DNA of 64,000 nucleotides from Roseateles saccharophilus. GTDB lineage: Bacteria; Pseudomonadota; Gammaproteobacteria; Burkholderiales; Burkholderiaceae_C. This document shows positions 25,724 to 34,228 of this stretch, piece by piece. A program made the translations under genes and the position numbers. The notes beneath the pieces were generated by a model. It was not told where the DNA came from and did no database searches. It was given only the letters and a program-made list of their open reading frames with translations. The stretch's first letter is position 1; every line of letters starts with the position of its first letter. The DNA lies in NCBI RefSeq assembly GCF_004342485.1, contig NZ_SMBU01000012.1, forward strand, positions 62,001 to 126,000, given 5' to 3'.

Positions 25724-27988
25724 TCAACGTTTACCGGGTTTGCCCGGACGCGAGGCAGCGGGGCGGGCCGCACCGGTCACGCGCGGCGGCAGGCCGGTGT
25801 GCTGGGTCAGCAGTTGGCCCTTGCGCGGCATGGCCGCCTTGGCCATGGTCGAGTTCTTGCGCCGCGCGCTCTCGTAGCTGCCGTCGGTGACGGGCTGATA
25901 GCTCGGGATCAGGTGGTGCTTGCCGTTGCCGATCAGGTCGGCGCGGCCCATGGCCTTGAGGGCCTCGCGCAGCAGCGGCCAGTTGTTGGCGTCGTGATAG
26001 CGCAGGAAGGCCTTGTGCAGCCGGCGGCGGCGCTCGCCGCGCACGACGTCGACCTTCTCGCCACGCGTCTCGTCGCGGCTGATGCCCTTCAGCGGGTTGA
26101 GCCCGGAGTGGTACATCGCCGTGGCCGTGGCCATCGGGCTCGGGTAGAAGGTCTGCACCTGGTCGGCCCGGAAGCCGTTCTTCTTCAGCCAGACGGCGAG
26201 GTTCATCATGTCCTCGTCGCTGGTGCCGGGATGGGCGGCGATGAAGTAGGGGATCAGGTACTGCTTCTTGCCGGCCGCCGCGCTCGCCGCCTCGAACATC
26301 TGCTTGAAGCGGTCATAGGTGGCTATGCCCGGCTTCATCATCTTGGACAGCGGCCCGCCCTCGGTGTGCTCGGGCGCGATCTTCAGGTAGCCGCCGACGT
26401 GGTGGCTGACCAGCTCCTTCACGTACTCGGGCGACTGCACGGCCAGGTCGTAGCGCAGGCCGGAGCCAATCAGGATCTTCTTCACGCCCGGCAGCGCACG
26501 GGCGCGGCGGTACATGCTGATCAGCGGGCCGTGGTCGGTCTTCAGGTTCTGGCAGATGCCCGGATAGACGCAGCTGGGCTTGCGGCAGGCGGCCTCGATC
26601 TCGGGGCTCTTGCAGCCCAGGCGGTACATGTTGGCCGTCGGGCCGCCGAGGTCCGACACGATGCCGGTGAAGCCATTGACCTTGTCGCGCATCTCCTCGA
26701 TCTCGCGGATCACGGAGTCTTCGCTGCGGCTCTGGATGATGCGGCCCTCGTGCTCGGTGATGGAGCAGAAGGTGCAGCCGCCGAAGCAGCCGCGCATGAT
26801 GTTCACGCTGAAGCGGATCATTTCCCAGGCCGGGATCTTGGTCGCGCCGTCATGGCCGCCGGCCTCGTCCGCATAGCGCGGGTGCGGGCTGCGCGCGTAT
26901 GGCAGGTCGAAGACGTGATCCATCTCCGGCGTCGTCAGCGGGATCGGCGGCGGATTGATCCAGAGGTCGCGCTCGACGCCGTTGAAGTCGTAGCGCTGCA
27001 CCAGCGCGCGCGCGTTGCCGGGGTTGGTCTCCAGGTGCAGCACGCGGTTGGCGTGGGCATAGAGCACCGGGTCGCTCCTGACCTTCTCGTAGGCGGGCAG
27101 GCGCACCACCGTGTGCTCGCGCGGCGGCATCGTGATGCGACCGGTCTTGTGGATAGTGATCGGCTTGACCTCGTCATTGGATGCGCAGGCCTTGCCCTCG
27201 TCCACCATCTGGTAGGGGCTGATCAACTCGTCGACGCGGCCCGGGCGGTCCACCTCGGCCGAGTCCAGCACGAACCAGCCCTCGGCGGACGGATCGTCAC
27301 TACGGCGCATGAAGGCCGTGCCGCGCACGTCGGTCAGACTTTCGATAGGCTCGCGGCGCGCCAGGCGGTGGGCGATCTCGACGATGGCGCGCTCGGCATT
27401 GCCATAGACCAGCAGGTCGGCCTTGCTGTCCACGAGGATGGAGCGGCGCACCTTGTCCTGCCAGTAGTCGTAGTGCGCGATGCGGCGCAGGCTGGCCTCG
27501 ATGCCGCCGATGACGACGGGCACGTCCTTGAACGCCTCCTGGCAGCGCTGCGTGTAGACCAGCGTCGCGCGGTCGGGCCGCTTGCCGCCCTCGCCGCCGG
27601 GCGTGTAGGCGTCGTCGCTGCGGATCTTCCGATCAGCCGTGTAGCGGTTGATCATCGAGTCCATGTTGCCGGCCGCGACGCCGAAGAAGAGGTTGGGCCG
27701 GCCCAGCGCCTTGAAGGCGTCGGCGCTGCTCCAGTCCGGCTGGGCAATGATGCCGACGCGAAAGCCCTGGGCCTCCAGCGTGCGGCCGATGACGGCCATG
27801 CCGAAGCTGGGGTGGTCGACGTAGGCGTCGCCCGTCACGATGACGATGTCGCAGGAATCCCAGCCGAGTTGCTCCATCTCCTGCCGGCTCATGGGCAGGA
27901 AGGGTGCGGGGCCGAAGCGCTTGGCCCAGAACGGGCGGTAAGCGGTCAGCGCCTTCGGGGGCGTGGCGGGCAGTGCGGACATAGCCAT
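25724..27988 (-). CDS. ygiQ: YgiQ-family radical SAM protein
   Basis: 754 residues, full length. N-terminal YgiQ domain ([39 protein letters not shown]), the radical-SAM cysteines in [19 protein letters not shown] (C-x3-C-x2-C) and the C-terminal helical part ending in a basic tail (GKPGKR). Members are of uncertain function. ATG 27988 or 27982 fits best; earlier GTG 28018 lies inside the terminator of the upstream cold-shock gene and is unlikely. The gene stands alone. Confidence 0.92.
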   Translation of the reverse strand: MAMSALPATPPKALTAYRPFWAKRFGPAPFLPMSRQEMEQLGWDSCDIVIVTGDAYVDHPSFGMAVIGRTLEAQGFRVGIIAQPDWSSADAFKALGRPNLFFGVAAGNMDSMINRYTADRKIRSDDAYTPGGEGGKRPDRATLVYTQRCQEAFKDVPVVIGGIEASLRRIAHYDYWQDKVRRSILVDSKADLLVYGNAERAIVEIAHRLARREPIESLTDVRGTAFMRRSDDPSAEGWFVLDSAEVDRPGRVDELISPYQMVDEGKACASNDEVKPITIHKTGRITMPPREHTVVRLPAYEKVRSDPVLYAHANRVLHLETNPGNARALVQRYDFNGVERDLWINPPPIPLTTPEMDHVFDLPYARSPHPRYADEAGGHDGATKIPAWEMIRFSVNIMRGCFGGCTFCSITEHEGRIIQSRSEDSVIREIEEMRDKVNGFTGIVSDLGGPTANMYRLGCKSPEIEAACRKPSCVYPGICQNLKTDHGPLISMYRRARALPGVKKILIGSGLRYDLAVQSPEYVKELVSHHVGGYLKIAPEHTEGGPLSKMMKPGIATYDRFKQMFEAASAAAGKKQYLIPYFIAAHPGTSDEDMMNLAVWLKKNGFRADQVQTFYPSPMATATAMYHSGLNPLKGISRDETRGEKVDVVRGERRRRLHKAFLRYHDANNWPLLREALKAMGRADLIGNGKHHLIPSYQPVTDGSYESARRKNSTMAKAAMPRKGQLLTQHTGLPPRVTGAARPAASRPGKPGKR

Positions 27989-28015
27989 CGATTGTCGTTG
28001 GGCGACCCCGGAAAG

Positions 28016-28046
28016 CACAAAGCCCGCGCCAGGCGCGGGCTTTGTG
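28016..28046 (-). terminator. terminator of the cold-shock gene
   Basis: A perfect 15-bp inverted repeat with one central base: CACAAAGCCCGCGCC (28016-28030) and GGCGCGGGCTTTGTG (28032-28046). On the minus strand it follows the csp stop by 17 bases and ends CTTTGTGCTTT, a weak T run. It separates csp from ygiQ. Confidence 0.8.
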
Positions 28047-28063
28047 TCAGGGCGACGCGTGAA

Positions 28064-28279
28064 TTACAGCGCGCGGATGTTCGCGGCCTGCAGGCCCTTG
28101 GGGCCCTGCTTCACTTCGAACTCGACCTGGGCGCCTTCGGCCAGCGTGCGGAAACCGCCGTTGTTCTTAATCTCGCTGTGGTGGGCGAACAGATCCTTGC
28201 CGCCGTCGGCGGGGGTGATGAAGCCGAAGCCCTTGCCGTCGTCAAACCACTTGACGATGCCGGTTTGCATGGTGCTCAT
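28064..28279 (-). CDS. CspA-family cold-shock protein
   Basis: 71 residues, one OB fold. RNP-1 is KGFGFI, RNP-2 is the slightly unusual LFAHHSEI, and the end [10 protein letters not shown] is typical of betaproteobacterial CspA. It binds single-stranded RNA/DNA as an RNA chaperone. ATG 28279 has AAGGAA about nine bases upstream (minus strand). The 132 bases in front of it contain no gene and probably hold the promoter and a leader; no defined cold-box was found. Confidence 0.94.
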   Translation of the reverse strand: MSTMQTGIVKWFDDGKGFGFITPADGGKDLFAHHSEIKNNGGFRTLAEGAQVEFEVKQGPKGLQAANIRAL

Positions 28280-28411
28280 GAAAGATTTCCTTGGTGTCGT
28301 TGAATCAGGATTCATCCGCAGCCCGAGCGGCTGCGGCAAAACACAACACTCAAGATCAGACAAAGCGGACGCCGGCGGCGGATGCCGACCGAAGTGCCGG
28401 ATTGTAGGCGC

Positions 28412-28636
28412 TCAGGCGGTCCGCAGGGGCCGGATGGCAACGGCCATGCCGCGCGCCCGTGGCGCACCGCCCTCGACGCGGCTCTCCTCGAAGACCGCGC
28501 AGGCGCAATCACGACAGGCGCCGCAGGCCGTGGCCACGCGCAATTCGTCCTGCAGGGCCTCGAAGCTCGGGCAGCCGCTGGAGGCGGCAATCGCGATGTC
28601 GCGATCGGAGACGCGGTGGCAGACACAGACAATCAT
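28412..28636 (-). CDS. bfd: bacterioferritin-associated ferredoxin
   Basis: 74 residues. The four [2Fe-2S] cysteines are Cys4 and Cys6 (MIVCVCHRVSD) and Cys38 and Cys41 (ATACGACRDC), the spacing of Bfd. It hands electrons to bacterioferritin to release stored iron. It is divergent from bfr, with a Fur-box-like site between, so iron limitation likely raises its expression. The C-terminal 20 residues (GGAPRARGMAVAIRPLRTA) extend a little past the usual Bfd. Confidence 0.88.
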   Translation of the reverse strand: MIVCVCHRVSDRDIAIAASSGCPSFEALQDELRVATACGACRDCACAVFEESRVEGGAPRARGMAVAIRPLRTA

Positions 28637-28648
28637 GGGACCGAAGTC

Positions 28649-28673
28649 TAATGCGAATCAGTCTCATTTGCAA
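28649..28673. promoter_or_regulatory. Fur-box-like site between bfd and bfr
   Basis: On the minus strand TGCAAATGAGACTGATTCGC followed by ATTAG; the core AATGAGACTGATTCGCATT resembles the Fur consensus GATAATGATAATCATTATC with its AATGA/TCATT half-sites. It lies 13 bases in front of bfd and 70 before bfr, the place expected for iron control of both. Confidence 0.65.
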
Positions 28674-28742
28674 TAATGGCGACTTTGCCTGGAGGCTTCC
28701 GCTGGGGATACTGCGGACCGATTTCACGTTTCGGAGAGCCCC

Positions 28743-29219
28743 ATGCAAGGCGACGCTCAGGTCATCGTCCATCTCAACCAGCAGCTCAAGCTGGAGCTGA
28801 CGGCCATCAACCAGTACTTCCTGCATGCCCGCATGCTGAAGAACTGGGGCCTGATGAAGATGGCCAAGCACGAGTACGAGGAGTCCATCGAGGAGATGAA
28901 GCACGCCGACAAGCTCATCGAGCGCGTGCTGATGCTGGACGGCCTGCCCAATCTGCAGGACCTCGGCAAGCTGCTGATCGGCGAGAACGCCGTCGAGACG
29001 ATGGAGTGCGACCTGAAGATCGAGAAGGCCGGCCACGCCCACCTGAAGGAGGCCATCGCCCACTGCGAGAGCGTGCGCGACTACGTCTCCCGGGAAATCT
29101 TCGTCGAGATCCTCGACGACACCGAGGAGCACATCGACCACCTCGAAACCCAGCTGGAGCTGGTCGACACCGTCGGCGCGCAGAACTATCTGCAATCCCA
29201 GATGGGCGAGCCGAGCTGA
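28743..29219 (+). CDS. bfr: bacterioferritin
   Basis: 158 residues, exact family length. Ferroxidase ligands Glu18 ([11 protein letters not shown]), Glu51 and His54 ([12 protein letters not shown]) and the haem ligand Met52 are all present, as are the C-terminal pair [17 protein letters not shown]. So this is the haem-binding, catalytically competent type that oxidises and stores iron as a 24-mer. The start ATG 28743 lies just after a GGAGAG site. Bfd is its divergent partner. Confidence 0.96.
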   Translation: MQGDAQVIVHLNQQLKLELTAINQYFLHARMLKNWGLMKMAKHEYEESIEEMKHADKLIERVLMLDGLPNLQDLGKLLIGENAVETMECDLKIEKAGHAHLKEAIAHCESVRDYVSREIFVEILDDTEEHIDHLETQLELVDTVGAQNYLQSQMGEPS

Positions 29220-29220
29220 G

Positions 29221-29697
29221 TTACAGGAAGCGCTCCAGCAAGCGCTTCGAATGCCGGTCCAGCGCCCAGCGGTCCGGCACCTGCAGCTGCACGCCGTGCG
29301 TGGACGTGATCAGCAGCCGCCCTTCTTCCAGGCGGCGGATGTCTTCCTCGCTCTTCAGCACGAAGTCGACCTCGCCGCGGTCGGTCTCGATGCGCCAGGT
29401 GCTGGGCGTGCCGAAGGTGTTGACCGCGATCAGGCGCTTGAGCGTCGGATGGAATTCGCGCGCCGCAAGCTCGGCCTCCAGCAGGCGGCGCGGGCCGTCC
29501 GGCAGCGCCGACACACGTTCGACCCAGGCCAGTTCGTGGCCATGGCTGCCGACCAGGGACAGGCCCTCGTCCGGCGCGGAGATGGGGTGGGCGCGCACCG
29601 GCATCACGCCGACGTGGCTGTCGCCGTTCAGGTCGGTCAGCACGAGCCGGCCGTTGGCATCGAGATGCAGGTCGCGGAAGGGAAGCGTCGTGCTCAT
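29221..29697 (-). CDS. DUF1854 protein associated with cyanophycin metabolism
   Basis: 158 residues. The sequence LHLDANGRLVLTDLNGDSHVGVMPVRAHPISAP, LLEAELAAREFHPTL, EVDFVLKSEEDIRRLEEGRLLIT and DRWALDRHSKRLLERFL is DUF1854, a family found with cyanophycin synthetase genes. Start ATG 29697 overlaps the ABC transporter stop by four bases, so the pair is co-translated. No catalytic residues can be named. Function unknown; an accessory part of the transporter is plausible. Confidence 0.85.
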   Translation of the reverse strand: MSTTLPFRDLHLDANGRLVLTDLNGDSHVGVMPVRAHPISAPDEGLSLVGSHGHELAWVERVSALPDGPRRLLEAELAAREFHPTLKRLIAVNTFGTPSTWRIETDRGEVDFVLKSEEDIRRLEEGRLLITSTHGVQLQVPDRWALDRHSKRLLERFL

Positions 29698-31949
29698 GCG
29701 TTCACCGTGTGCGCGTTCGGGTTGGGGGCCACGACCATCAGACCGGCGTCCTCGGCCGTCTCGGCATCGACGCGGCGGGCCTGGGCCTCCCACAGCCGCC
29801 AGTAGTGGCCCTGCTGGGCGATCAGCTCGTCGTGCGGGCCCAGCTCGACGATCTCGCCACGGTCCATCACGACGAGGCGGTCGGCCTTGCGCAGCGTGGA
29901 CAGGCGGTGGGCGATGGCGATGGTGGTGCGGCCCTTCACGAGGTTGTCCAGCGCGCGCTGGATCTCCTTCTCGGTCTCGGTGTCCACCGCGCTGGTGGCC
30001 TCGTCGAGGATGAGGATGGCCGGGTCGATCAGCAGCGCGCGGGCGATGGAGATGCGCTGGCGCTCGCCGCCGGACAGGCCCTGGCCGCGCTCGCCGACCA
30101 GGCTGTCGTAGCCATGCGGCAGGCGCAGGATGAACTCGTGGGCATGGGCGGCGCGGGCGGCGGCGACGATCTCGTCGCGCGTCGCGTCGGGCTTGCCGTA
30201 GGCGATGTTCTCGGCGATGGTGCCGAAGAACAGGAAGGGCTCCTGCAGCACCAGGCCGATGTGGCGGCGGTAGTCGGCCACCTTGACGCGGCGCAGGTCC
30301 ACGCCGTCGACCTTGATGGCGCCCTCGGTCACGTCGTAGAAGCGGCAGATCAGGTTCACCAGCGTGCTCTTGCCCGAGCCGCTGTGGCCCACAAGGCCCA
30401 CCATCTCGCCGGGGCGGATGTCCAGGTTCAGCGTGCGGATGACCGAGCGCGAGCCGTAGCGGAAGTTGACGCCCTGCATGGAGATCGCGCCCTTCACGTT
30501 CTCGAAGGGCTGGGGGTTGACCGGGTCGGGCACGTTGGAGACGTGGTCCAGGATGTCGAAGATGCGCTTGGCGCCCGCCGCGGCCTTCTGCGTGACGGAG
30601 ACGATGCGGCTCATCGAATCCAGCCGACCGTAGAAGCGGCCGATGTAGGCCAGGAAAGCGGTCAGTGTGCCGACCGTGATGCTCTGGTGGGCGATCAGCC
30701 AGATGCCCACGCCCCAGACCACCAGCAGGCCCATCTCGGTCAGCATCGCGACGCTGGGCGTGAACAGGCTCCAGGTCTTGTTCAGCCGGTCGTTGACCTG
30801 CAGGTTCTTCACATTGGCCTCGCGAAAGCGCGTGGCCTCGCGCTTCTCCTGCGCGAAGGCCTTGACGACGCGGATGCCGGGAATGGTGTCGGCCAGCACA
30901 TTGGTGATCTCGCCCCAGACGCGGTCGATCTTCTCGAAGCCGGTGCGCAGCCGGTCGCGCACCAGGTGGATCAGCCAGGCGATGAAGGGCAGCGGCACCA
31001 GCGTCGCCAGGGCCAGGCCGGGGTGGATGCTGAACAGGATCAACGCCGTCATCGCCAGCATCAGCACGTCGGTGATGAAGTCCAGCGCGTGCAGGCTCAG
31101 GAACACCGAGATGCGGTCCGTCTCCGAGCCGATGCGCGACATCAGGTCGCCGGTGCGCTTGTTGCCGAAGTATTCGAGCGACAGGCCCAGCAGATGCTCG
31201 AAGGTGGCCGTGCGCAGGTCCGCGGCGATGCGCTCCGAAACGAGGGCCAGCAGATAGGTCTTGGCCCAGCCCATGGCCCAGGAGAACAGTGCCGCGCCGA
31301 GCAGGCCGCCTAGCAGCCAAGTGACGAGGTTGGGGTCGATGGCCTGGCCGTTCTGGAAGGGAATCAGCACCTTGTCCATCAGGGGCATGGTCAGATAGGG
31401 CGAAACCAGCGTCGCGCCGGTGGCGCCCATCATCAGCGCGAAGCCGAGCAGCAGCTGGCCCTGGTAGGGCCGCGCGAAGCGCCACAGGCGCAGCAGCACC
31501 CAGGTGCTAGGCGGCGTGCTGGCCTCGCCGAAGTCGAAGGCCGAGTCCTCGCCCTCTTCCTCCTCGTCATGCACGACATGGCCGGCCAGGCGCTGCACCT
31601 CGCGGTCGAAACTGTCGGCAAAGCGCACGGCGGCCGGGTTGCAGGCCAGCGTGAAGCGCCAGCGCGCCAGGCGGCGGTCGGCGCCGAACAACTCCATGAA
31701 GGCCAGGCCGCCGTGGTCGCTGAGCTTGAGGCTCTGGCCCACGGCCAGCGGGAACTCGGCCCAGCCGCCTCCGGCCGGCTCGAAGGCCAGCAGGCGTGAA
31801 TTCGTCAGCGCAACCAGGCCCTGGGCGAAGCGGCCGTCGGCGCCCAGGTCAACCTCCAGCGTCGCCACCACGTTCTCGCCAGCCAGGAGGCGCCCCTGCA
31901 GGGCAGCCATTTGAGGATGAGGCGTGATGACGGGAGGATGGTCTTGCAT
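29694..31949 (-). CDS. ABC transporter (fused permease-ATPase) of the cyanophycin locus
   Basis: 751 residues. An unusual N-terminal domain of about 130 residues (ENVVATLEVDLGADGRFAQG, ALTNSRLLAFEP; PH-like beta pattern) and an acidic linker (HDEEEEGEDSAFDFGE) precede six transmembrane helices (about 160-440, exporter type) and an ATPase with Walker A GHSGSGKST, signature LSGGERQRIS and Walker B ILILDEATS. The layout is that of MsbA-like half-exporters acting as homodimers. Family members near cphA are annotated as cyanophycin-metabolism associated; the substrate is unknown. ATG 31949 has AGGAAG upstream. Confidence 0.88.
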   Translation of the reverse strand: MQDHPPVITPHPQMAALQGRLLAGENVVATLEVDLGADGRFAQGLVALTNSRLLAFEPAGGGWAEFPLAVGQSLKLSDHGGLAFMELFGADRRLARWRFTLACNPAAVRFADSFDREVQRLAGHVVHDEEEEGEDSAFDFGEASTPPSTWVLLRLWRFARPYQGQLLLGFALMMGATGATLVSPYLTMPLMDKVLIPFQNGQAIDPNLVTWLLGGLLGAALFSWAMGWAKTYLLALVSERIAADLRTATFEHLLGLSLEYFGNKRTGDLMSRIGSETDRISVFLSLHALDFITDVLMLAMTALILFSIHPGLALATLVPLPFIAWLIHLVRDRLRTGFEKIDRVWGEITNVLADTIPGIRVVKAFAQEKREATRFREANVKNLQVNDRLNKTWSLFTPSVAMLTEMGLLVVWGVGIWLIAHQSITVGTLTAFLAYIGRFYGRLDSMSRIVSVTQKAAAGAKRIFDILDHVSNVPDPVNPQPFENVKGAISMQGVNFRYGSRSVIRTLNLDIRPGEMVGLVGHSGSGKSTLVNLICRFYDVTEGAIKVDGVDLRRVKVADYRRHIGLVLQEPFLFFGTIAENIAYGKPDATRDEIVAAARAAHAHEFILRLPHGYDSLVGERGQGLSGGERQRISIARALLIDPAILILDEATSAVDTETEKEIQRALDNLVKGRTTIAIAHRLSTLRKADRLVVMDRGEIVELGPHDELIAQQGHYWRLWEAQARRVDAETAEDAGLMVVAPNPNAHTVNA

Positions 31950-32041
31950 GTTGTTCTTGCTTCCTACGGGCTGTCGCAATTCTCCCCGATGACTTCGGCG
32001 CACAATTCCACGCGCTTCCCGGCGCCCAACATCCAGACTCC

Positions 32042-34216
32042 ATGAGCAAGAAGAACGACATCCGCCTGCTGCGCATCAACTACCTGCGCGGGCCGAATAT
32101 GTGGACCTACCGGCCGGTGCTGGAGGTCTGGCTGGACCTGGGCGAGCTGGAGGACTACCCCTCCAACCTGCTGCCCGGCTTCAACGACCGCCTGACCACC
32201 GCCCTGCCCGCCCTGATCGAACACCACTGCGGCGTCGGCGAGCGCGGCGGCTTCATCGAGCGCCTGCGCGACGGCACCTGGATGGGCCATGTGCTGGAGC
32301 ACATCGTCATCGAGCTGCTGAACCTGGCCGGCATGCCCACCGGCTTCGGCCAGACCCGTGCCACCAGCCAGCGCGGCGTCTACCGCATGGTCTTCCGCGC
32401 CCGCGACGAGCAGGTCGCCCGCGCGGCGCTGGCCGAGGGCCATGCGCTGCTGATGGCGACCATCAACGCCGAGGCCTTCGACGTGCCCGCTGCCGTGGCC
32501 CGCGTGCGCGACAAGCTGGACGACTGCTACCTGGGGCCCTCCACGGCCGCCATCGTGGCCGCGGCCACGGACCGCCGCATCCCCCACATCCGCCTGAACG
32601 ACGGCAACCTCGTGCAGCTCGGCCACGGCCAGCGCCAGCGCCGCATCTGGACGGCCGAGACCGACATGACCAGCGCGATCGCCGAGGGCATCGCCAGTGA
32701 CAAGGACCTGACCAAGTCCCTGCTGAAGGCCGTCGGCGTGCCGGTGCCCGCGGGCCGCGAGATCAAGACCGCCGCCGAGGCCTGGGAGGCCGCGCAGGAC
32801 GTCGGCCTGCCGGTCGTCGTCAAGCCCAGCGACGGCAACCACGGCCGCGGCGTCACGCTGGACATCCAGACCGAGGCCGACTGCGAGGCCGCCTTCAAGC
32901 TGGCCGACGCGCACGGCTCGTCGGTGCTGGTGGAGAGCTATATCCGCGGCAACGAACACCGGCTGCTCGTCGTCGGCGGCCAGGTCGTCGCGGCCGCGCG
33001 CGGCGAGGCGGCCTGGGTCCACGGCGACGGCCGCCAGACGGTCGCCCAGCTGGTCGACAGCCAGATCAACGTCGACCCGCGCCGCGGCCTGACGGAGGAC
33101 TTCCCGCTCAACCGCGTCCGCATCGCCGAAGACGGCGTCATCCTGCTGGACCTGCAGCGCCAGGGCCTGACGCCGGATTCCGTGCCCGAGGCCGGCCGCC
33201 AGGTGCTGATCCAGCGCAACGGCAACGTCGCCATCGACTGCACCTCCGAGGTCCACCCCGAGGTGGCGCACGCCGTGTCGCTGGCCGCGCGCACCGTGGG
33301 CCTGGACATCGCCGGCGTCGACCTCGTCACCGAGGACATCGGCAAGCCGCTGGCCGAGACCGGCGGCGCCATCGTCGAGGTCAACGCCGGCCCGGGCCTG
33401 CTGATGCACCTCAAGCCCGCCGGCGGCGCGCCCCAGCCCGTGGGCCAGGCCATCATCGACCACCTGTTCGCCGAGGACGAGTCCGGCCGCATCCCCATCG
33501 TCGGCGTCGCCGGCTCGCGCGGCGGCCACCAGATCACACGCCTCGTCGCCTGGCTGCTGCATCTGAACGGCCGCCATGTGGGCCTGGCCTGCAAGGACGG
33601 CCTCTTCCTCGGCACGCGCCGCGTCGAGAAGCGCAACAGCGCCCGCTGGGACGCGGCCCACCGCCTGCTGATGAACCGCGGCGTCAACGCCGTCGTCGTC
33701 GAGAACGACGCCGCCTCCATCCTGCGCGACGGCCTGGCCTATGACCGCGCGGCCGTCGGCGTCGTCACCGACCTGGACGGCATCGCCGCGCTGGCCGAGT
33801 TCGACGTGCAGGACGGCGACCAGCTCTACAAGGTGCTGCGCACCCAGATCGACGTCGTGCTCAGCGACGGCGCCAGCGTGCTGCACGCGGCCCACGCCCG
33901 CCTCGTCGACATGGCCGAGCTCAGCGACGGCGAGGTCGTCTTCTACGCCGAGGACGGCGCGCTGGAGGCCATCCTGCACCACCGCGACCGCGGCGGCCGC
34001 GCCGTCTTCCTGCGCGGCGGCGCCGCCGTGCTGGCGCAAGGCCCGGCCGAGACGCCCGGCGCCAACATCGAGGCCCTGCTGCGCCGTTTCGGCAGCGCTG
34101 CGGTGGACGCCGCCACGCTGCTCGCCGCCGTCGCCGCCGCCTGGGCCCTGGGCATCTCGCCCGAGCTGATCGCCGCCGGCCTGGACACCTTCGTCCCCGA
34201 ACTCCACCTCGCGTAA
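32042..34216 (+). CDS. cyanophycin synthetase-like protein with degenerate Mur-ligase domain
   Basis: 724 residues, versus 857 for the neighbour. N-terminal (to ~160) and ATP-grasp domain (~200-480: VVVKPSDGNHGRGVTLD, EVNAGPGLLMH) are well kept. The C-terminal Mur-ligase-like domain is short and its P-loop is lost: GVAGSRGGHQIT at 488-499, where the neighbour has GTNGKT. So it probably cannot use ATP there and cannot add arginine as CphA1 does. It resembles the CphA2 type, which joins beta-aspartyl-arginine units with only the ATP-grasp domain. An accessory or inactive subunit (CphA') is the alternative. Confidence 0.85.
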   Translation: MSKKNDIRLLRINYLRGPNMWTYRPVLEVWLDLGELEDYPSNLLPGFNDRLTTALPALIEHHCGVGERGGFIERLRDGTWMGHVLEHIVIELLNLAGMPTGFGQTRATSQRGVYRMVFRARDEQVARAALAEGHALLMATINAEAFDVPAAVARVRDKLDDCYLGPSTAAIVAAATDRRIPHIRLNDGNLVQLGHGQRQRRIWTAETDMTSAIAEGIASDKDLTKSLLKAVGVPVPAGREIKTAAEAWEAAQDVGLPVVVKPSDGNHGRGVTLDIQTEADCEAAFKLADAHGSSVLVESYIRGNEHRLLVVGGQVVAAARGEAAWVHGDGRQTVAQLVDSQINVDPRRGLTEDFPLNRVRIAEDGVILLDLQRQGLTPDSVPEAGRQVLIQRNGNVAIDCTSEVHPEVAHAVSLAARTVGLDIAGVDLVTEDIGKPLAETGGAIVEVNAGPGLLMHLKPAGGAPQPVGQAIIDHLFAEDESGRIPIVGVAGSRGGHQITRLVAWLLHLNGRHVGLACKDGLFLGTRRVEKRNSARWDAAHRLLMNRGVNAVVVENDAASILRDGLAYDRAAVGVVTDLDGIAALAEFDVQDGDQLYKVLRTQIDVVLSDGASVLHAAHARLVDMAELSDGEVVFYAEDGALEAILHHRDRGGRAVFLRGGAAVLAQGPAETPGANIEALLRRFGSAAVDAATLLAAVAAAWALGISPELIAAGLDTFVPELHLA

Positions 34217-34228
34217 ACAAGAACGAAC

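Noticed and set aside
23067-25877. A 936-codon open frame on the plus strand
   Set aside because: Antisense to the phosphodiesterase gene and the start of the phosphofructokinase gene; no motif.
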